Positions 51,962-60,933 of a stretch of 64,000 bases of DNA are shown here, one piece after another. The stretch spans positions 1-64,000 of the forward strand of contig NZ_VOHQ01000009.1 in assembly GCF_009192765.1 (NCBI RefSeq). The letters are read 5' to 3'. Made by a program: the position numbers and the translations under genes. The notes beneath the pieces were generated by a model. It was not told the origin of the DNA. It worked only from the letters and a program-made list of their open reading frames with translations, and made no database searches. Within the stretch, counting starts at the first letter, position 1. Every line of letters starts with the position of its first letter. Source of the DNA: Agriterribacter humi (GTDB lineage: Bacteria; Bacteroidota; Bacteroidia; Chitinophagales; Chitinophagaceae).

Positions 51962-52975
51962 TTATTGTATCTCGTACTGCTCTCCGGAATGCAATCGAGC
52001 GCCTGTTAGCTTGCAAAGAATAAGCAGCGCCTGTGATATTCCTATATCTTTTCTGAATGAAGCAGATATTCTCATTTGCTGCAGCTCTTTATTTGTAATG
52101 TCAATTTTTACATTATAGATTCTTTCCAGGTCGGCCACAATATCTGTAAAAACCTCATCGTCATAAATCATATCCCCCTGTTGCCAGGCAGCTACCTTGC
52201 TTACTGCAATATTTTTTTCGGCAATCTTTTCTTCTTCATTATCAATTTTAACCTGCTGTCCTTTGGTGAGCGTTGCCACAATACTTTGATTGCGCTTAAC
52301 ATTTACCCTGCCCTGGCTCACTGATATAATCACTTCCTTTTGGCCCGGGTACGCTTTTATATTAAAAGAAGTACCCAACACTACGGTAGATACTTTGCCT
52401 GTATGAATGATAAAAGGTTTGTTTGCCGCATGCTTCACTTTAAAAAAAGCTTCGCCACTAAGCAATACTTCTCTTCTGCCGCTGTTAAACTCGTCCGGGA
52501 ATTCAAGCGAACTGGCCGCATTCAGCCACACTTCAGTACTATCGGGCAGCAACAGGTATTTCTGTTCGGAACGCTCACTGAATTTTTTGATTAAAGAAAT
52601 GGCCGCATTCCGGTGGGCGCCATTACTGCCGGACATATCTTTCCGCATTAGCCATAGCGCAGCCGATACCATTAAAATAGCGGCCAACAGAACAACCAAT
52701 ACCGGAGTTTTAATCTTTTTTTTGAGCACTGTTTCTTTCCCCGCTGAAGCACTCCCCTGATCAGGCTCTGTAAGTATCAGCCGGCCACTTTCATCAACAT
52801 AGGTAAAGGAAGGATGGTTTTTCCGGATGTCATCGTATATTTTCCTTACCATGCGTTTCAACGGCGCCTCGCTGTTACGGGCATTCCGGATATAATAAAA
52901 CAATTCTTCAAGCTCTTCCTGAGAGCACTTGTTGTTTTCATACCGGCGAAGCAGGTATCGAATTCTTTCTTCCAT
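51962..52975 (-). CDS. FecR-family anti-sigma factor (orphan pair 1)
   Basis: 337 residues. Cytoplasmic N-terminal sigma-binding region (YLLRRYENNKCSQEELEELF), one membrane helix (about 91-109, PVLVVLLAAILMVSAALWL), periplasmic FecR domain (YLLLPDSTEVWLNAASSLEFP, VLLSGEAFFKVKHAANKPF, VLGTSFNIKAYPGQKEVIIS) and a C-terminal DUF4974-like domain (DIVADLERIYNVKIDI). It senses the STN plug of a SusC-type receptor and controls the ECF sigma factor encoded 70 bases upstream. No receptor gene follows it, which is unusual. Confidence 0.93.
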   Translation of the reverse strand: MEERIRYLLRRYENNKCSQEELEELFYYIRNARNSEAPLKRMVRKIYDDIRKNHPSFTYVDESGRLILTEPDQGSASAGKETVLKKKIKTPVLVVLLAAILMVSAALWLMRKDMSGSNGAHRNAAISLIKKFSERSEQKYLLLPDSTEVWLNAASSLEFPDEFNSGRREVLLSGEAFFKVKHAANKPFIIHTGKVSTVVLGTSFNIKAYPGQKEVIISVSQGRVNVKRNQSIVATLTKGQQVKIDNEEEKIAEKNIAVSKVAAWQQGDMIYDDEVFTDIVADLERIYNVKIDITNKELQQMRISASFRKDIGISQALLILCKLTGARLHSGEQYEIQ

Positions 52976-53045
52976 TGCACAAATATTCTCTTATTATGTA
53001 TTGACGAAACAACACACAATAGTTCCTATTGGCGAAAAAATTATT

Positions 53046-53591
53046 TTAAAAAAACAAAGAAAACAATTTCATTGTGCGGGTAAGAAAGTTCCTGACGGAG
53101 CGCATAGCAGTAAAAAGCTGGTTCTTCACCGTGTGCCGGGAGATCTGTAATTCATTGGCGATCTGGCAGTAATTAAGGCCCTGTTCTTTACACAGGCGGT
53201 ATATGCGTTTGCGCTGGGGGGGCAAATGACAAATGGCTTTTTCAATAATCTGGTTATATTCCCTGGAGGATACAGTGTCTTCTGTTTCATTCATCATATG
53301 CTGCATATTGGTCCACAATGCATCCCTCAATCTTTTATCGGCAGCGGTTTTACGCAAAAAATCAATCACTTTATTCTCGGTAAGCCTGTATAGCCAGGCA
53401 TCCATATTGGCGATAGTATGTATATGACTGCGGTGCTCCCACAGCTTTAGAAAAACTTCCTGAACAATATCCTTGGCGTACTGGTCGGATTTGGTAAGGG
53501 TTAAAGCAAGCGTATACAGCTTGTATTCGTGCCGTTTAAAAATATCCGTAAAACGAAGTTCCAGCGTGTGCTCACTACTTTGGGTGGTCAT
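53046..53591 (-). CDS. ECF sigma factor (FecI-like, orphan pair 1)
   Basis: 181 residues. Region 2: RHEYKLYTLALTLTKSDQYA, KDIVQEVFLKLWEHRSHI, NMDAWLYRLTENKVIDFLRK. Region 4: HLPPQRKRIYRLCKEQGLNY, CQIANELQISRHTVKNQLF. It directs polymerase to the promoters of an outer-membrane uptake system under control of the downstream FecR. Its natural target genes are not adjacent (see the scar at 51.5-51.9 kb). Head to head with the second sigma gene over 382 bases. Confidence 0.95.
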   Translation of the reverse strand: MTTQSSEHTLELRFTDIFKRHEYKLYTLALTLTKSDQYAKDIVQEVFLKLWEHRSHIHTIANMDAWLYRLTENKVIDFLRKTAADKRLRDALWTNMQHMMNETEDTVSSREYNQIIEKAICHLPPQRKRIYRLCKEQGLNYCQIANELQISRHTVKNQLFTAMRSVRNFLTRTMKLFSLFF

Positions 53592-53973
53592 GAAACACCT
53601 GTTTTGGGTTTAATCAATCCGATCATTTATTTTTTTAAAAATAACGAAAAAATGATACGCTTTCCTTTTTTGATATGTATTATTCTGTATTTTCTAAAAT
53701 TGGGTCTTTGAACCGGGTACAACAACCTGCCTATTCGTGGATGGCATGCGCATAATACAGTTCTTCACTATTATCCTGCATCTCATACAAAGAAGCGATG
53801 TGCCTGCTCTTACTTTGGTCATTGTGCTTTGTTGTTGAACCAGGTACAGATTACAGGATACAACATGCAGATCTACCGCTGACGCTCTCTATTTTTGAAA
53901 TACGTTTGGTATTTTCCCTGCCCTGCGGCCAAATTCTTTTTTCCTATCTTCATATGCTACTTACCAAAATACT
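53592..53973. other. Divergent region between two ECF sigma genes
   Basis: 382 bases, AT-rich near both genes, no ORF or repeat module worth naming. It contains TATCTTCA 25 bases before the plus-strand sigma gene as the nearest -7-like box. Presumably holds both sigma-gene promoters. Confidence 0.4.
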
Positions 53974-54582
53974 GTGAAAGAGAATACGGAATATATCATT
54001 GATAAAACCGTGCTTGCTAACATTGCCAGGGGTAATGAGGAGGTATTTGCAAAATTTGTACATGGGTTATATAAAAAACTTTTCCCGCTCACCGTTTCGC
54101 TTATTAAATCAGCATCTGAGGCCGATGATATCCTGCAGGAAGTTTTTTTAAAAATTTGGCTTCACCGTTCATCTCTCACCACTATAGAAAACCCTTTCGG
54201 GTGGATATGCAGAATAATAGCAAATACAGCTTCTAATCATTTGAGGTCAAGGATCAGGCGCGAGTTAAACATACACAGGTTTAATAGCCAGGTACCTGTT
54301 GTTGAAGAGATCGAGGGTGAGATAGATGCGAAATTTACCCAGTCTCTGATTGATGAAGCTGTAAGCCTGCTGCCTCCAAAAAGAAAGCTTGTGTTTTTAT
54401 TAAGCAAAAAAGAAGGGCTTAGCCGAAAGGAAATTGCGCACAGGCTAAATATTTCTGAGAATACTGTCCGCAACCAGCTAGCAGAAGCGATACATTCCGT
54501 TTACGAACATCTTAGCCACAAGGGAGACGCTATTATTCCTTTTTTAGTTGTGCTGCATTTTTCCTGTATTTTTTTTGAATAA
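53974..54582 (+). CDS. ECF sigma factor (FecI-like, Sus locus)
   Basis: 202 residues from a GTG at 53974; no in-frame ATG is available upstream and the frame is well filled, so GTG is the probable start. Region 2: VHGLYKKLFPLTVSLIKSAS, EADDILQEVFLKIWLHRSSL, NPFGWICRIIANTASNHLRS. Region 4: LLPPKRKLVFLLSKKEGLSR, KEIAHRLNISENTVRNQLAE. It has a short hydrophobic tail (IIPFLVVLHFSCIFF) as often seen in Bacteroidota ECF sigmas. It leads the sigma-FecR-SusC-SusD set. Confidence 0.94.
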   Translation: MKENTEYIIDKTVLANIARGNEEVFAKFVHGLYKKLFPLTVSLIKSASEADDILQEVFLKIWLHRSSLTTIENPFGWICRIIANTASNHLRSRIRRELNIHRFNSQVPVVEEIEGEIDAKFTQSLIDEAVSLLPPKRKLVFLLSKKEGLSRKEIAHRLNISENTVRNQLAEAIHSVYEHLSHKGDAIIPFLVVLHFSCIFFE

Positions 54583-54622
54583 GCAATAGTACATCCTGCT
54601 ACGATGCGGTGTCAGTAGTATT

Positions 54623-55864
54623 GTGAACAATAAGATTAACATTAAATATTTATTGCAGGGGTATATTACCAATAGTCTTACTGATGCGGAAAAATCGCAG
54701 TTACTGAAGGCGTTGCTCAATCCTGAATATATAAAGGAGTTTGCAGAGTTGATCCCTGTATTGTATAATAAAGCCTCAGAAGAAGACATAGTATACGATG
54801 AGGAAAAGGTTGAGATGATGATTCAAACCATTTTGAAAGGCAATACATCTCCGGGAGAGCCATCAGCATTAAACAATAAATATTTAAGGGATACTGCTGC
54901 TGTTTCAATTCTATGTTCAGCAGAGGAGCATGTTCAGGTAAACTTAAAAGACAGATTTTTTCTTTTCTTAAGGAACGGTTGGGTGCGTTATGCTGCCGCG
55001 GCAGTTTTTCTTGGAAGTACAGGCTTATATGGTTATTACCGTACCGGTATCTTTTCAGCAGCCACTGTAAAGGAGGTTGCTGCTAAACAAACTGATCCTG
55101 CAAATGATGCTTTGCCTGGTTCTGATAAAGCGATACTTATTTTGAGCAGCGGAAAAAAAGTACTATTGGATGCTGCTGTGCAGGATGTGATTACGGATGA
55201 AGGAGTGTCTATACACAATAATAACGGATCGCTTAACTATGGTAAATCAAATATTGTAGCCTACAATACCATGGAAACGCCCAAAGGCGGTCAGTACAAG
55301 TTGGCATTATCCGATGGTACAATCGTATGGCTAAATGCCGCGAGCAGTATTACTTATCCTACATCTTTCCCTGGAAAATCACGTGTGGTAAGCATTACGG
55401 GAGAGGCTTATTTTGAAGTAGCCAAAAATGCCTCAAAACCATTCACAGTGAAGACCTACAAAGATGAGATCACCGTAAAAGGCACATCGTTTAATGTTAA
55501 CAGTTATCCTGATGAACCGGGCATTAAAACTTCCCTGCTGGAAGGATTGGTAGAAATCAATCAAGCGCTTTTAAAGCCTGGCAATGCATACATCTCCGGC
55601 AAAATAATAAAAGCCGATCTGGGCAAAGAACTGGCATGGAAAAATGGTGTATTTAACTTTCATCACGTAAAGCTGGCAGACGCTATGCGCCAGATTGCCC
55701 GGTGGTACAATGTAGATGTACGCTATGAAGGGAATGTAGGAGAGATAGAGCTGGGTGGAGAGATTGGCAGAAATCTTACACTTAAGCAATTGCTGAACGG
55801 ACTACAGGATAAGGATATTCATTTCAGTTTGGAAGACAGGCTACTCACGGTTTCACAATTATAG
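54623..55864 (+). CDS. FecR-family anti-sigma factor (Sus locus)
   Basis: 413 residues from a GTG at 54623, 40 bases after the sigma gene. Cytoplasmic anti-sigma region (YLLQGYITNSLTDAEKSQLL), membrane helix (about 114-132, YAAAAVFLGSTGLYGYY), a Bacteroidota-specific insert with AILILSSGKKVLLDAAVQDV, the FecR domain (GGQYKLALSDGTIVWLNAAS, GEAYFEVAKNASKPFTVKTY) and a DUF4974 C-terminus (LADAMRQIARWYNVDVRYEG). Completes the trans-envelope signalling path from the STN domain of the SusC protein downstream to the sigma factor upstream. Confidence 0.94.
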   Translation: MNNKINIKYLLQGYITNSLTDAEKSQLLKALLNPEYIKEFAELIPVLYNKASEEDIVYDEEKVEMMIQTILKGNTSPGEPSALNNKYLRDTAAVSILCSAEEHVQVNLKDRFFLFLRNGWVRYAAAAVFLGSTGLYGYYRTGIFSAATVKEVAAKQTDPANDALPGSDKAILILSSGKKVLLDAAVQDVITDEGVSIHNNNGSLNYGKSNIVAYNTMETPKGGQYKLALSDGTIVWLNAASSITYPTSFPGKSRVVSITGEAYFEVAKNASKPFTVKTYKDEITVKGTSFNVNSYPDEPGIKTSLLEGLVEINQALLKPGNAYISGKIIKADLGKELAWKNGVFNFHHVKLADAMRQIARWYNVDVRYEGNVGEIELGGEIGRNLTLKQLLNGLQDKDIHFSLEDRLLTVSQL

Positions 55865-55915
55865 ATTCCCCCCTGGATAAAATAGTGCTAACTATAAAAA
55901 CTGTATAATAAAAAA

Positions 55916-55942
55916 CCGGACTCTGCTCGCAACAGAATCCGG
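55916..55942 (+). other. Hairpin between fecR and susC genes
   Basis: CCGGACTCTG / CAGAATCCGG, a ten-base stem with one G-T-type mismatch and a seven-base loop. It is followed by AAAATTTC, not by a U-tract, so it may slow decay or adjust SusC versus FecR levels; termination on the plus strand is unlikely. Confidence 0.4.
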
Positions 55943-56018
55943 AAAATTTCAGGCTAACTCTATATAAATTCCGGTTGAACAGACAATTTATTCATTAACC
56001 CAAAACAGAATCAAAAGT

Positions 56019-59000
56019 ATGCAATTAACTGCTTTTATTCGCGAACATAGTCATGTTCGCGGATGGTCATCCAAAATTGTGCGAGTGATGCAACTTACCA
56101 CTGTTCTACTCCTCGGTCTTTGCTTGCAAACTACTGCCTCTGGTGTTTCACAAACCATTACTTATTCAGGAAAAGATGTTTCGCTGGAGGAAGTATTTGC
56201 CGCAATCAAACAGCAAACCGGCTATTTCGTTAGCTACAAGGCCAGCCAGATTAAAAAAGCAAAGCCTGTAACGATTCATGGCGAAAATATGCCCCTCGGC
56301 CAATTTTTGAGTCGTGTGCTTGAAAAAGAGCGTCTTGGATTTACTATTGAAGTCAATACAATTTTTATTAAAAGGAAAAGCGAGCTGCCATTGTCGCCGG
56401 ACATTCAACCCGGGAGCAATGCAAATGCTCCCCCTGTTGACATTACGTTAAGAGGAAGGGTAACCAACGCCGAAAACGAACCGCTGCAGGGAGTTAGCGT
56501 AACAGTGAGGGGAACCCGTAATGGAACTATTACTGATGCTGATGGCAGGTTTCAGTTGTCCGTATCTTCCGCTAAAAATGTTGAACTGGTTTTTTCTATC
56601 GTAGGATATGAAACAAAAACGGTAAAAGCAGGTAGTCAAACGGTATTTGATATTGCACTGGAGACGTTTGCTTCTGAATTGACAGACGTGGTGGTGGTAG
56701 GATACGGTACGCAAAGGAAAAGGGATTTGACAGGCTCTGTAGCCCAGGTAAGTACTAAAGAGCTTCAGGCTGTGCCGGTATATAACGTGGGTGAAGCTTT
56801 ACAGGGTAGAGCGAGTGGGGTATCGGTAGCTCATAACTCCGGCGCACCAGGTTCAAGAGTTCAGGTGAGGGTTCGCGGAGGTAATTCCATGATCGGAAGC
56901 AATGATCCTTTATATGTTGTGGACGGTTTTCCGATAGTGGGTGGCATAAACTTTATAAATCCTGCCGATATAGAGTCTATAGATATATTGAAAGATGCTT
57001 CTGCTACTGCTATATACGGGGCAAGAGGAGCAAACGGTGTGGTGATGGTGACTACCAAAAGAGGAAAGCAGGGAACTAAAGACATGCTCTCGATAAATAG
57101 TTATTATGGAGTGCAGGAGACAGCCAAACGATTCAGGCTGCTTGATGCCAAACAGTATGCTGTCGTTGTGAACGAGTTTTTAAAAAATGATGGGAAAGAT
57201 CCCTATTTCGATGTAAACCAGGTTACCGGTCCGGGAACAGATTGGCAGGACGCCGTTTTCACGGCCGCCCCGGTACAAAATCATACGCTTAGCTTTTCGG
57301 GGAGCGGTGGTAAAACCAATTATGCACTTTCAGGGAATTATTACAACCAGCAGGGAATAATCATCAACTCAGGCGTTCAAAAAGGTTCGTTCCGGCTTAA
57401 CCTGGATCATGAAGTAAAAAGCTGGCTCAACCTGGCGGTTAATCTCAACGTATCACGGAGAGAACAGAATTCCGTTCCTGTTGACAATGGCAGAAGAGGC
57501 AATAATATGTTTTCTGGCGCTTTGTCTGCCCCGCCCACGGTATCCATTTATGATGATGAGGGATTGCCCGTTCGCATAGGAGAAGCCTATCCATTTACCG
57601 ACCCGGGAGACATCAGGAATCCGATGCTTTGGAACAAGCCTTACAAAAACAAAACATTGGCAAACACTATACTACTGAATAATGCGCTGAACATAAAAAT
57701 TACCAGCGACTTATCTTTTACCACAAGGCTCGGACTTGAATATGAAAGTTCGATAAACGACGGCTTCAGCCCCATTATTTATGCCAACGACCGTGGTGGC
57801 GCCTCTAACAGCAATACATACTGGAATTCATTCCTGAATGAAAACGTACTTACGTATTCAAAGCACTTTGACCATTCGCAGCGATTAACCGTTACCGGTG
57901 GATTTACCTATCAAACATATATGGCCAGGAGTTCCGGCATTTCTGTTTCAGGATTTACAAACAATATTACCGAAAACTACAATCTCGGCTCTGCAGAAAC
58001 CATTAATCCTCCATCTTCAGGCATCTCCGAATGGCAGTTGGTTTCAGGTCTTGGCAGAGTGAATTATTCTATTTGGGATAAATATTACGTTACTGCCAGC
58101 CTTCGTTCAGACGGATCTTCGAGGTTTGGCAAAGAGAATAAGTGGGGAATATTCCCCTCAGGAGCTTTAGCATGGAGAGTTTCTGAAGAGCGCTTCATGA
58201 GAGAAAACGTAAAGTTTATTGACAACCTTAAACTGCGGGCAAGCTATGGTATTACAGGCAATACGGCCTTGTCTCCCTATCAGTCTCTCGACAGGATGTC
58301 GCCAGTAAAGTATATCTATAACGGCAATACAGAAAGCGTGGGATATGCGCCTTCAGGTATTTCAAACAGCCAGTTGAAATGGGAAACCAGCAGTGAGCTC
58401 GATCTCGGGCTTGATCTCAGTATTTTAAACAACAGGCTTGGTTTTACTTTTGATTACTATAAGAAAAATACACACGATCTCCTGGCCTCTGTGCCACTGC
58501 CGCCATCTGTAGGTTTTGGATTCATTCTCCAAAACTTCGGTGAAATTCAAAATCAGGGACTTGAATTTGGATTGAATGCTGATATCCTTACACGTGAATT
58601 TAAATGGGATGTTTCTACCCAGTTGTCTATGAATAAGAACAAAGTGGTTAAAATAGCGGGAGGAAGCGATATCGTTACTGTGGGCCAAACCTCAGGGTTA
58701 CCGGGCTATAATATTGCACGGGTAGGTCAGCCATTGGGCGCTTTTTATGGTTACCAGGAAGACGGGCTGGATGAAAATGGGTATATAAAATTTGTGGATG
58801 TTAACAAAGATGGTTCTATCACACCATTGGATCGTGTGATACTCGGTACGCCATATCCTGATCTTGAATTCGGGTTCAATTCAAACTTTTCGTATAAAAA
58901 TTTTAGCCTGAATATTTTTCTGCAGGGAGTTAAGGGCAACGACATCTTTTTCGCCACCGCCTTCACCAATCTCAATTCATTCCAGAGAACACAAAATCAA

Positions 59001-59378
59001 TTTGCCGATTTGTTCGGCAACTATTGGACAGAGGATAATCCGAACCCAAAAGCCAAATACCCCAGGGTAAGTCCGCTCACACAAATGCGACCCTCCGACA
59101 GGTTCATTATGGATGGAAGCTATTTCAGGGTGAAGTCTGTACAGTTGTCCTACAACCTGCCGGTAGATAAGATGGGATTAAACTGGCTGAGTTACGCAAG
59201 CATATACCTGAAAGCAACGAATCTTTTTACAGTTACCAATTATCCGGGGCTTGATCCTGAAGTAAATACAAGGGGAAGCGATTCCCAATCCATTGAGGAT
59301 CGGTTGTTCATCGGCACAGATGAAAGCGGCTATCCCAATGCAAGAGTATTTGGAGCAGGTATAGAACTTAGGTTTTAA
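56019..59378 (+). CDS. SusC/RagA TonB-dependent receptor with STN domain
   Basis: 1119 residues. Signal peptide (about 24-45; translation could start at Met24). STN domain, ~50-112 (VSLEEVFAAIKQQTGYFVSY), contacts FecR. Then a carboxypeptidase-like CnaB domain (RGRVTNAENEPLQGVSVTVR), TonB box/plug (DVVVVGYGTQRKRDLTGSVA, GDPLYVVDG-like SNDPLYVVDGFPIVGGI, IESIDILKDASATAIYGARG) and a 22-strand outer membrane barrel to the C-terminal ARVFGAGIELRF. It imports a bound ligand with the SusD lipoprotein encoded 18 bases downstream. Ligand unknown. Confidence 0.97.
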   Translation: MQLTAFIREHSHVRGWSSKIVRVMQLTTVLLLGLCLQTTASGVSQTITYSGKDVSLEEVFAAIKQQTGYFVSYKASQIKKAKPVTIHGENMPLGQFLSRVLEKERLGFTIEVNTIFIKRKSELPLSPDIQPGSNANAPPVDITLRGRVTNAENEPLQGVSVTVRGTRNGTITDADGRFQLSVSSAKNVELVFSIVGYETKTVKAGSQTVFDIALETFASELTDVVVVGYGTQRKRDLTGSVAQVSTKELQAVPVYNVGEALQGRASGVSVAHNSGAPGSRVQVRVRGGNSMIGSNDPLYVVDGFPIVGGINFINPADIESIDILKDASATAIYGARGANGVVMVTTKRGKQGTKDMLSINSYYGVQETAKRFRLLDAKQYAVVVNEFLKNDGKDPYFDVNQVTGPGTDWQDAVFTAAPVQNHTLSFSGSGGKTNYALSGNYYNQQGIIINSGVQKGSFRLNLDHEVKSWLNLAVNLNVSRREQNSVPVDNGRRGNNMFSGALSAPPTVSIYDDEGLPVRIGEAYPFTDPGDIRNPMLWNKPYKNKTLANTILLNNALNIKITSDLSFTTRLGLEYESSINDGFSPIIYANDRGGASNSNTYWNSFLNENVLTYSKHFDHSQRLTVTGGFTYQTYMARSSGISVSGFTNNITENYNLGSAETINPPSSGISEWQLVSGLGRVNYSIWDKYYVTASLRSDGSSRFGKENKWGIFPSGALAWRVSEERFMRENVKFIDNLKLRASYGITGNTALSPYQSLDRMSPVKYIYNGNTESVGYAPSGISNSQLKWETSSELDLGLDLSILNNRLGFTFDYYKKNTHDLLASVPLPPSVGFGFILQNFGEIQNQGLEFGLNADILTREFKWDVSTQLSMNKNKVVKIAGGSDIVTVGQTSGLPGYNIARVGQPLGAFYGYQEDGLDENGYIKFVDVNKDGSITPLDRVILGTPYPDLEFGFNSNFSYKNFSLNIFLQGVKGNDIFFATAFTNLNSFQRTQNQFADLFGNYWTEDNPNPKAKYPRVSPLTQMRPSDRFIMDGSYFRVKSVQLSYNLPVDKMGLNWLSYASIYLKATNLFTVTNYPGLDPEVNTRGSDSQSIEDRLFIGTDESGYPNARVFGAGIELRF

Positions 59379-59396
59379 CAGCAAAAATATCTTACA

Positions 59397-60842
59397 ATGA
59401 AACGAACTATTTTATTTATAGGACTTATCGCCATCATCTCATCGTGCAAAAAAGAGTTGACGGAAGTGCCGAGGGATTTTATTTCAAAAGCCAATTTTTA
59501 TAAAAACGCTGCCGATGCACAAGCCGCTATTACAGGCGCTTATTCGTCTCTTGCTGATAATTATGGTATTACTTACTGGCTCTTTCTCGTTAATCATGCC
59601 GACTATGAAAACGGAAGGGGGTCGCAGGCTCCAATCTCGGTGTTTAGTCAGATACTTGATGTAGCCAACATTGGAAGAGCGGCTGATATCTGGTCGTCTC
59701 ATTACAGAACCATTAACCGCGCTAACTCTATTCTGGACAATGTGCCGGAAATTGAAATGGATGAGACTGCAAAGAATAAGATTCTTGCAGAAGCACATTT
59801 TTTAAGAGCAATGGCCTATTTTAATCTCGCAAGAGGGTTCGGTCCGCTGCCTTTAAAAACATCGGAAAGTGTTGATATCAGTACAGTGGGCGCTCCCAGG
59901 ATGCCGGAAGATGCAGTATATGACCTGATCATTGAAGACGGCATGGCTGCAGTTAATGGATTGCCTGAAACAGTGGGCGGTGAAACAGGCCGGGCATCTA
60001 AGTGGGCCGCAAAAATGCTTTTGGCAGAAGTATACCTCACAAGAGAAAAATGGGCTGATGCTGCAAAAGAAGCAGATGATATTATCAACAGTGGACAATA
60101 TAATTTAGTAAGGGTACAGCAATCTAATGATTTTTATAAAGTATTTGCTGCAACTACCAGCGCTGAAGATATATTATCCATCCACCATTCCGATTCAAGG
60201 CAGTCCGCATTGCCCGGCTATCTGCACCGGCCGAATACGCCTCCCTACAATTACAGCAGTGGAGGAGTGTATGCCTGGCTTCCCAATATGAATTCTTTTC
60301 TTTCAACCTGGGATGGTAAAGATCTGCGAAGAGATTTCAATCTCTATACAAAATATATCGGACCAAATGGAGATTCTGTTTTGTTGCCTTCGGCTACACC
60401 TGTTTTGTTTAAAAAATTCACTACCGATCCTTCCGGATTGGCTACCTATAGCGATCCTGTATTCCGTTATGCTGAAGCCTTCCTCATTTTTGCAGAAGCA
60501 GATTGTATGGATAAGGGGTTACCCGGCACTTTGGCGCTTGAGCGGCTGAACACGATTAAAAGAAGGGCCTATGGGTATGATCCTGAAGTGCCTTCGCCGG
60601 TTGATTATGCCTCGGGAATGAACCAGGAACAATTCCGCAATACCGTTTTAATGGAAAGAGCCTACGAATTTATTGTGGAGGGTCAACGCTGGCAGGATTT
60701 AAAAAGAACAGGCACTGTGAAACAGGCTATGGAGCTTGCTGGCAGAACTGTTATTGATGCCCGTCTTCTTTGGCCTATACCGCAGGAAGAGATTGATAAC
60801 AACCCGGATATGGAGCAACAGGATCAAAACCCGGGATATTGA
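59397..60842 (+). CDS. SusD/RagB-family surface lipoprotein
   Basis: 481 residues, lipoprotein signal MKRTILFIGLIAIISSC (Cys17). SusD family order: LTEVPRDFISKANFYKNAAD, AQAAITGAYSSL, helical TPR-like part with KILAEAHFLRAMAYFNLARG and WAAKMLLAEVYLTREKWADA, and the C-terminal RYAEAFLIFAEADCMD...LERLNTIKRRAYGY...VLMERAYEFIVEGQRWQDLKRTG...LLWPIPQEEIDNNP. It caps the SusC barrel and captures ligand at the cell surface. Confidence 0.96.
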   Translation: MKRTILFIGLIAIISSCKKELTEVPRDFISKANFYKNAADAQAAITGAYSSLADNYGITYWLFLVNHADYENGRGSQAPISVFSQILDVANIGRAADIWSSHYRTINRANSILDNVPEIEMDETAKNKILAEAHFLRAMAYFNLARGFGPLPLKTSESVDISTVGAPRMPEDAVYDLIIEDGMAAVNGLPETVGGETGRASKWAAKMLLAEVYLTREKWADAAKEADDIINSGQYNLVRVQQSNDFYKVFAATTSAEDILSIHHSDSRQSALPGYLHRPNTPPYNYSSGGVYAWLPNMNSFLSTWDGKDLRRDFNLYTKYIGPNGDSVLLPSATPVLFKKFTTDPSGLATYSDPVFRYAEAFLIFAEADCMDKGLPGTLALERLNTIKRRAYGYDPEVPSPVDYASGMNQEQFRNTVLMERAYEFIVEGQRWQDLKRTGTVKQAMELAGRTVIDARLLWPIPQEEIDNNPDMEQQDQNPGY

Positions 60843-60933
60843 CAAAAATATCAAGCCATATTTTGTAATAATTTCTCATTTCCAAATGATAGTGTATCGT
60901 TTTTACACTATATAACAGCCTAAAAATATTCGA

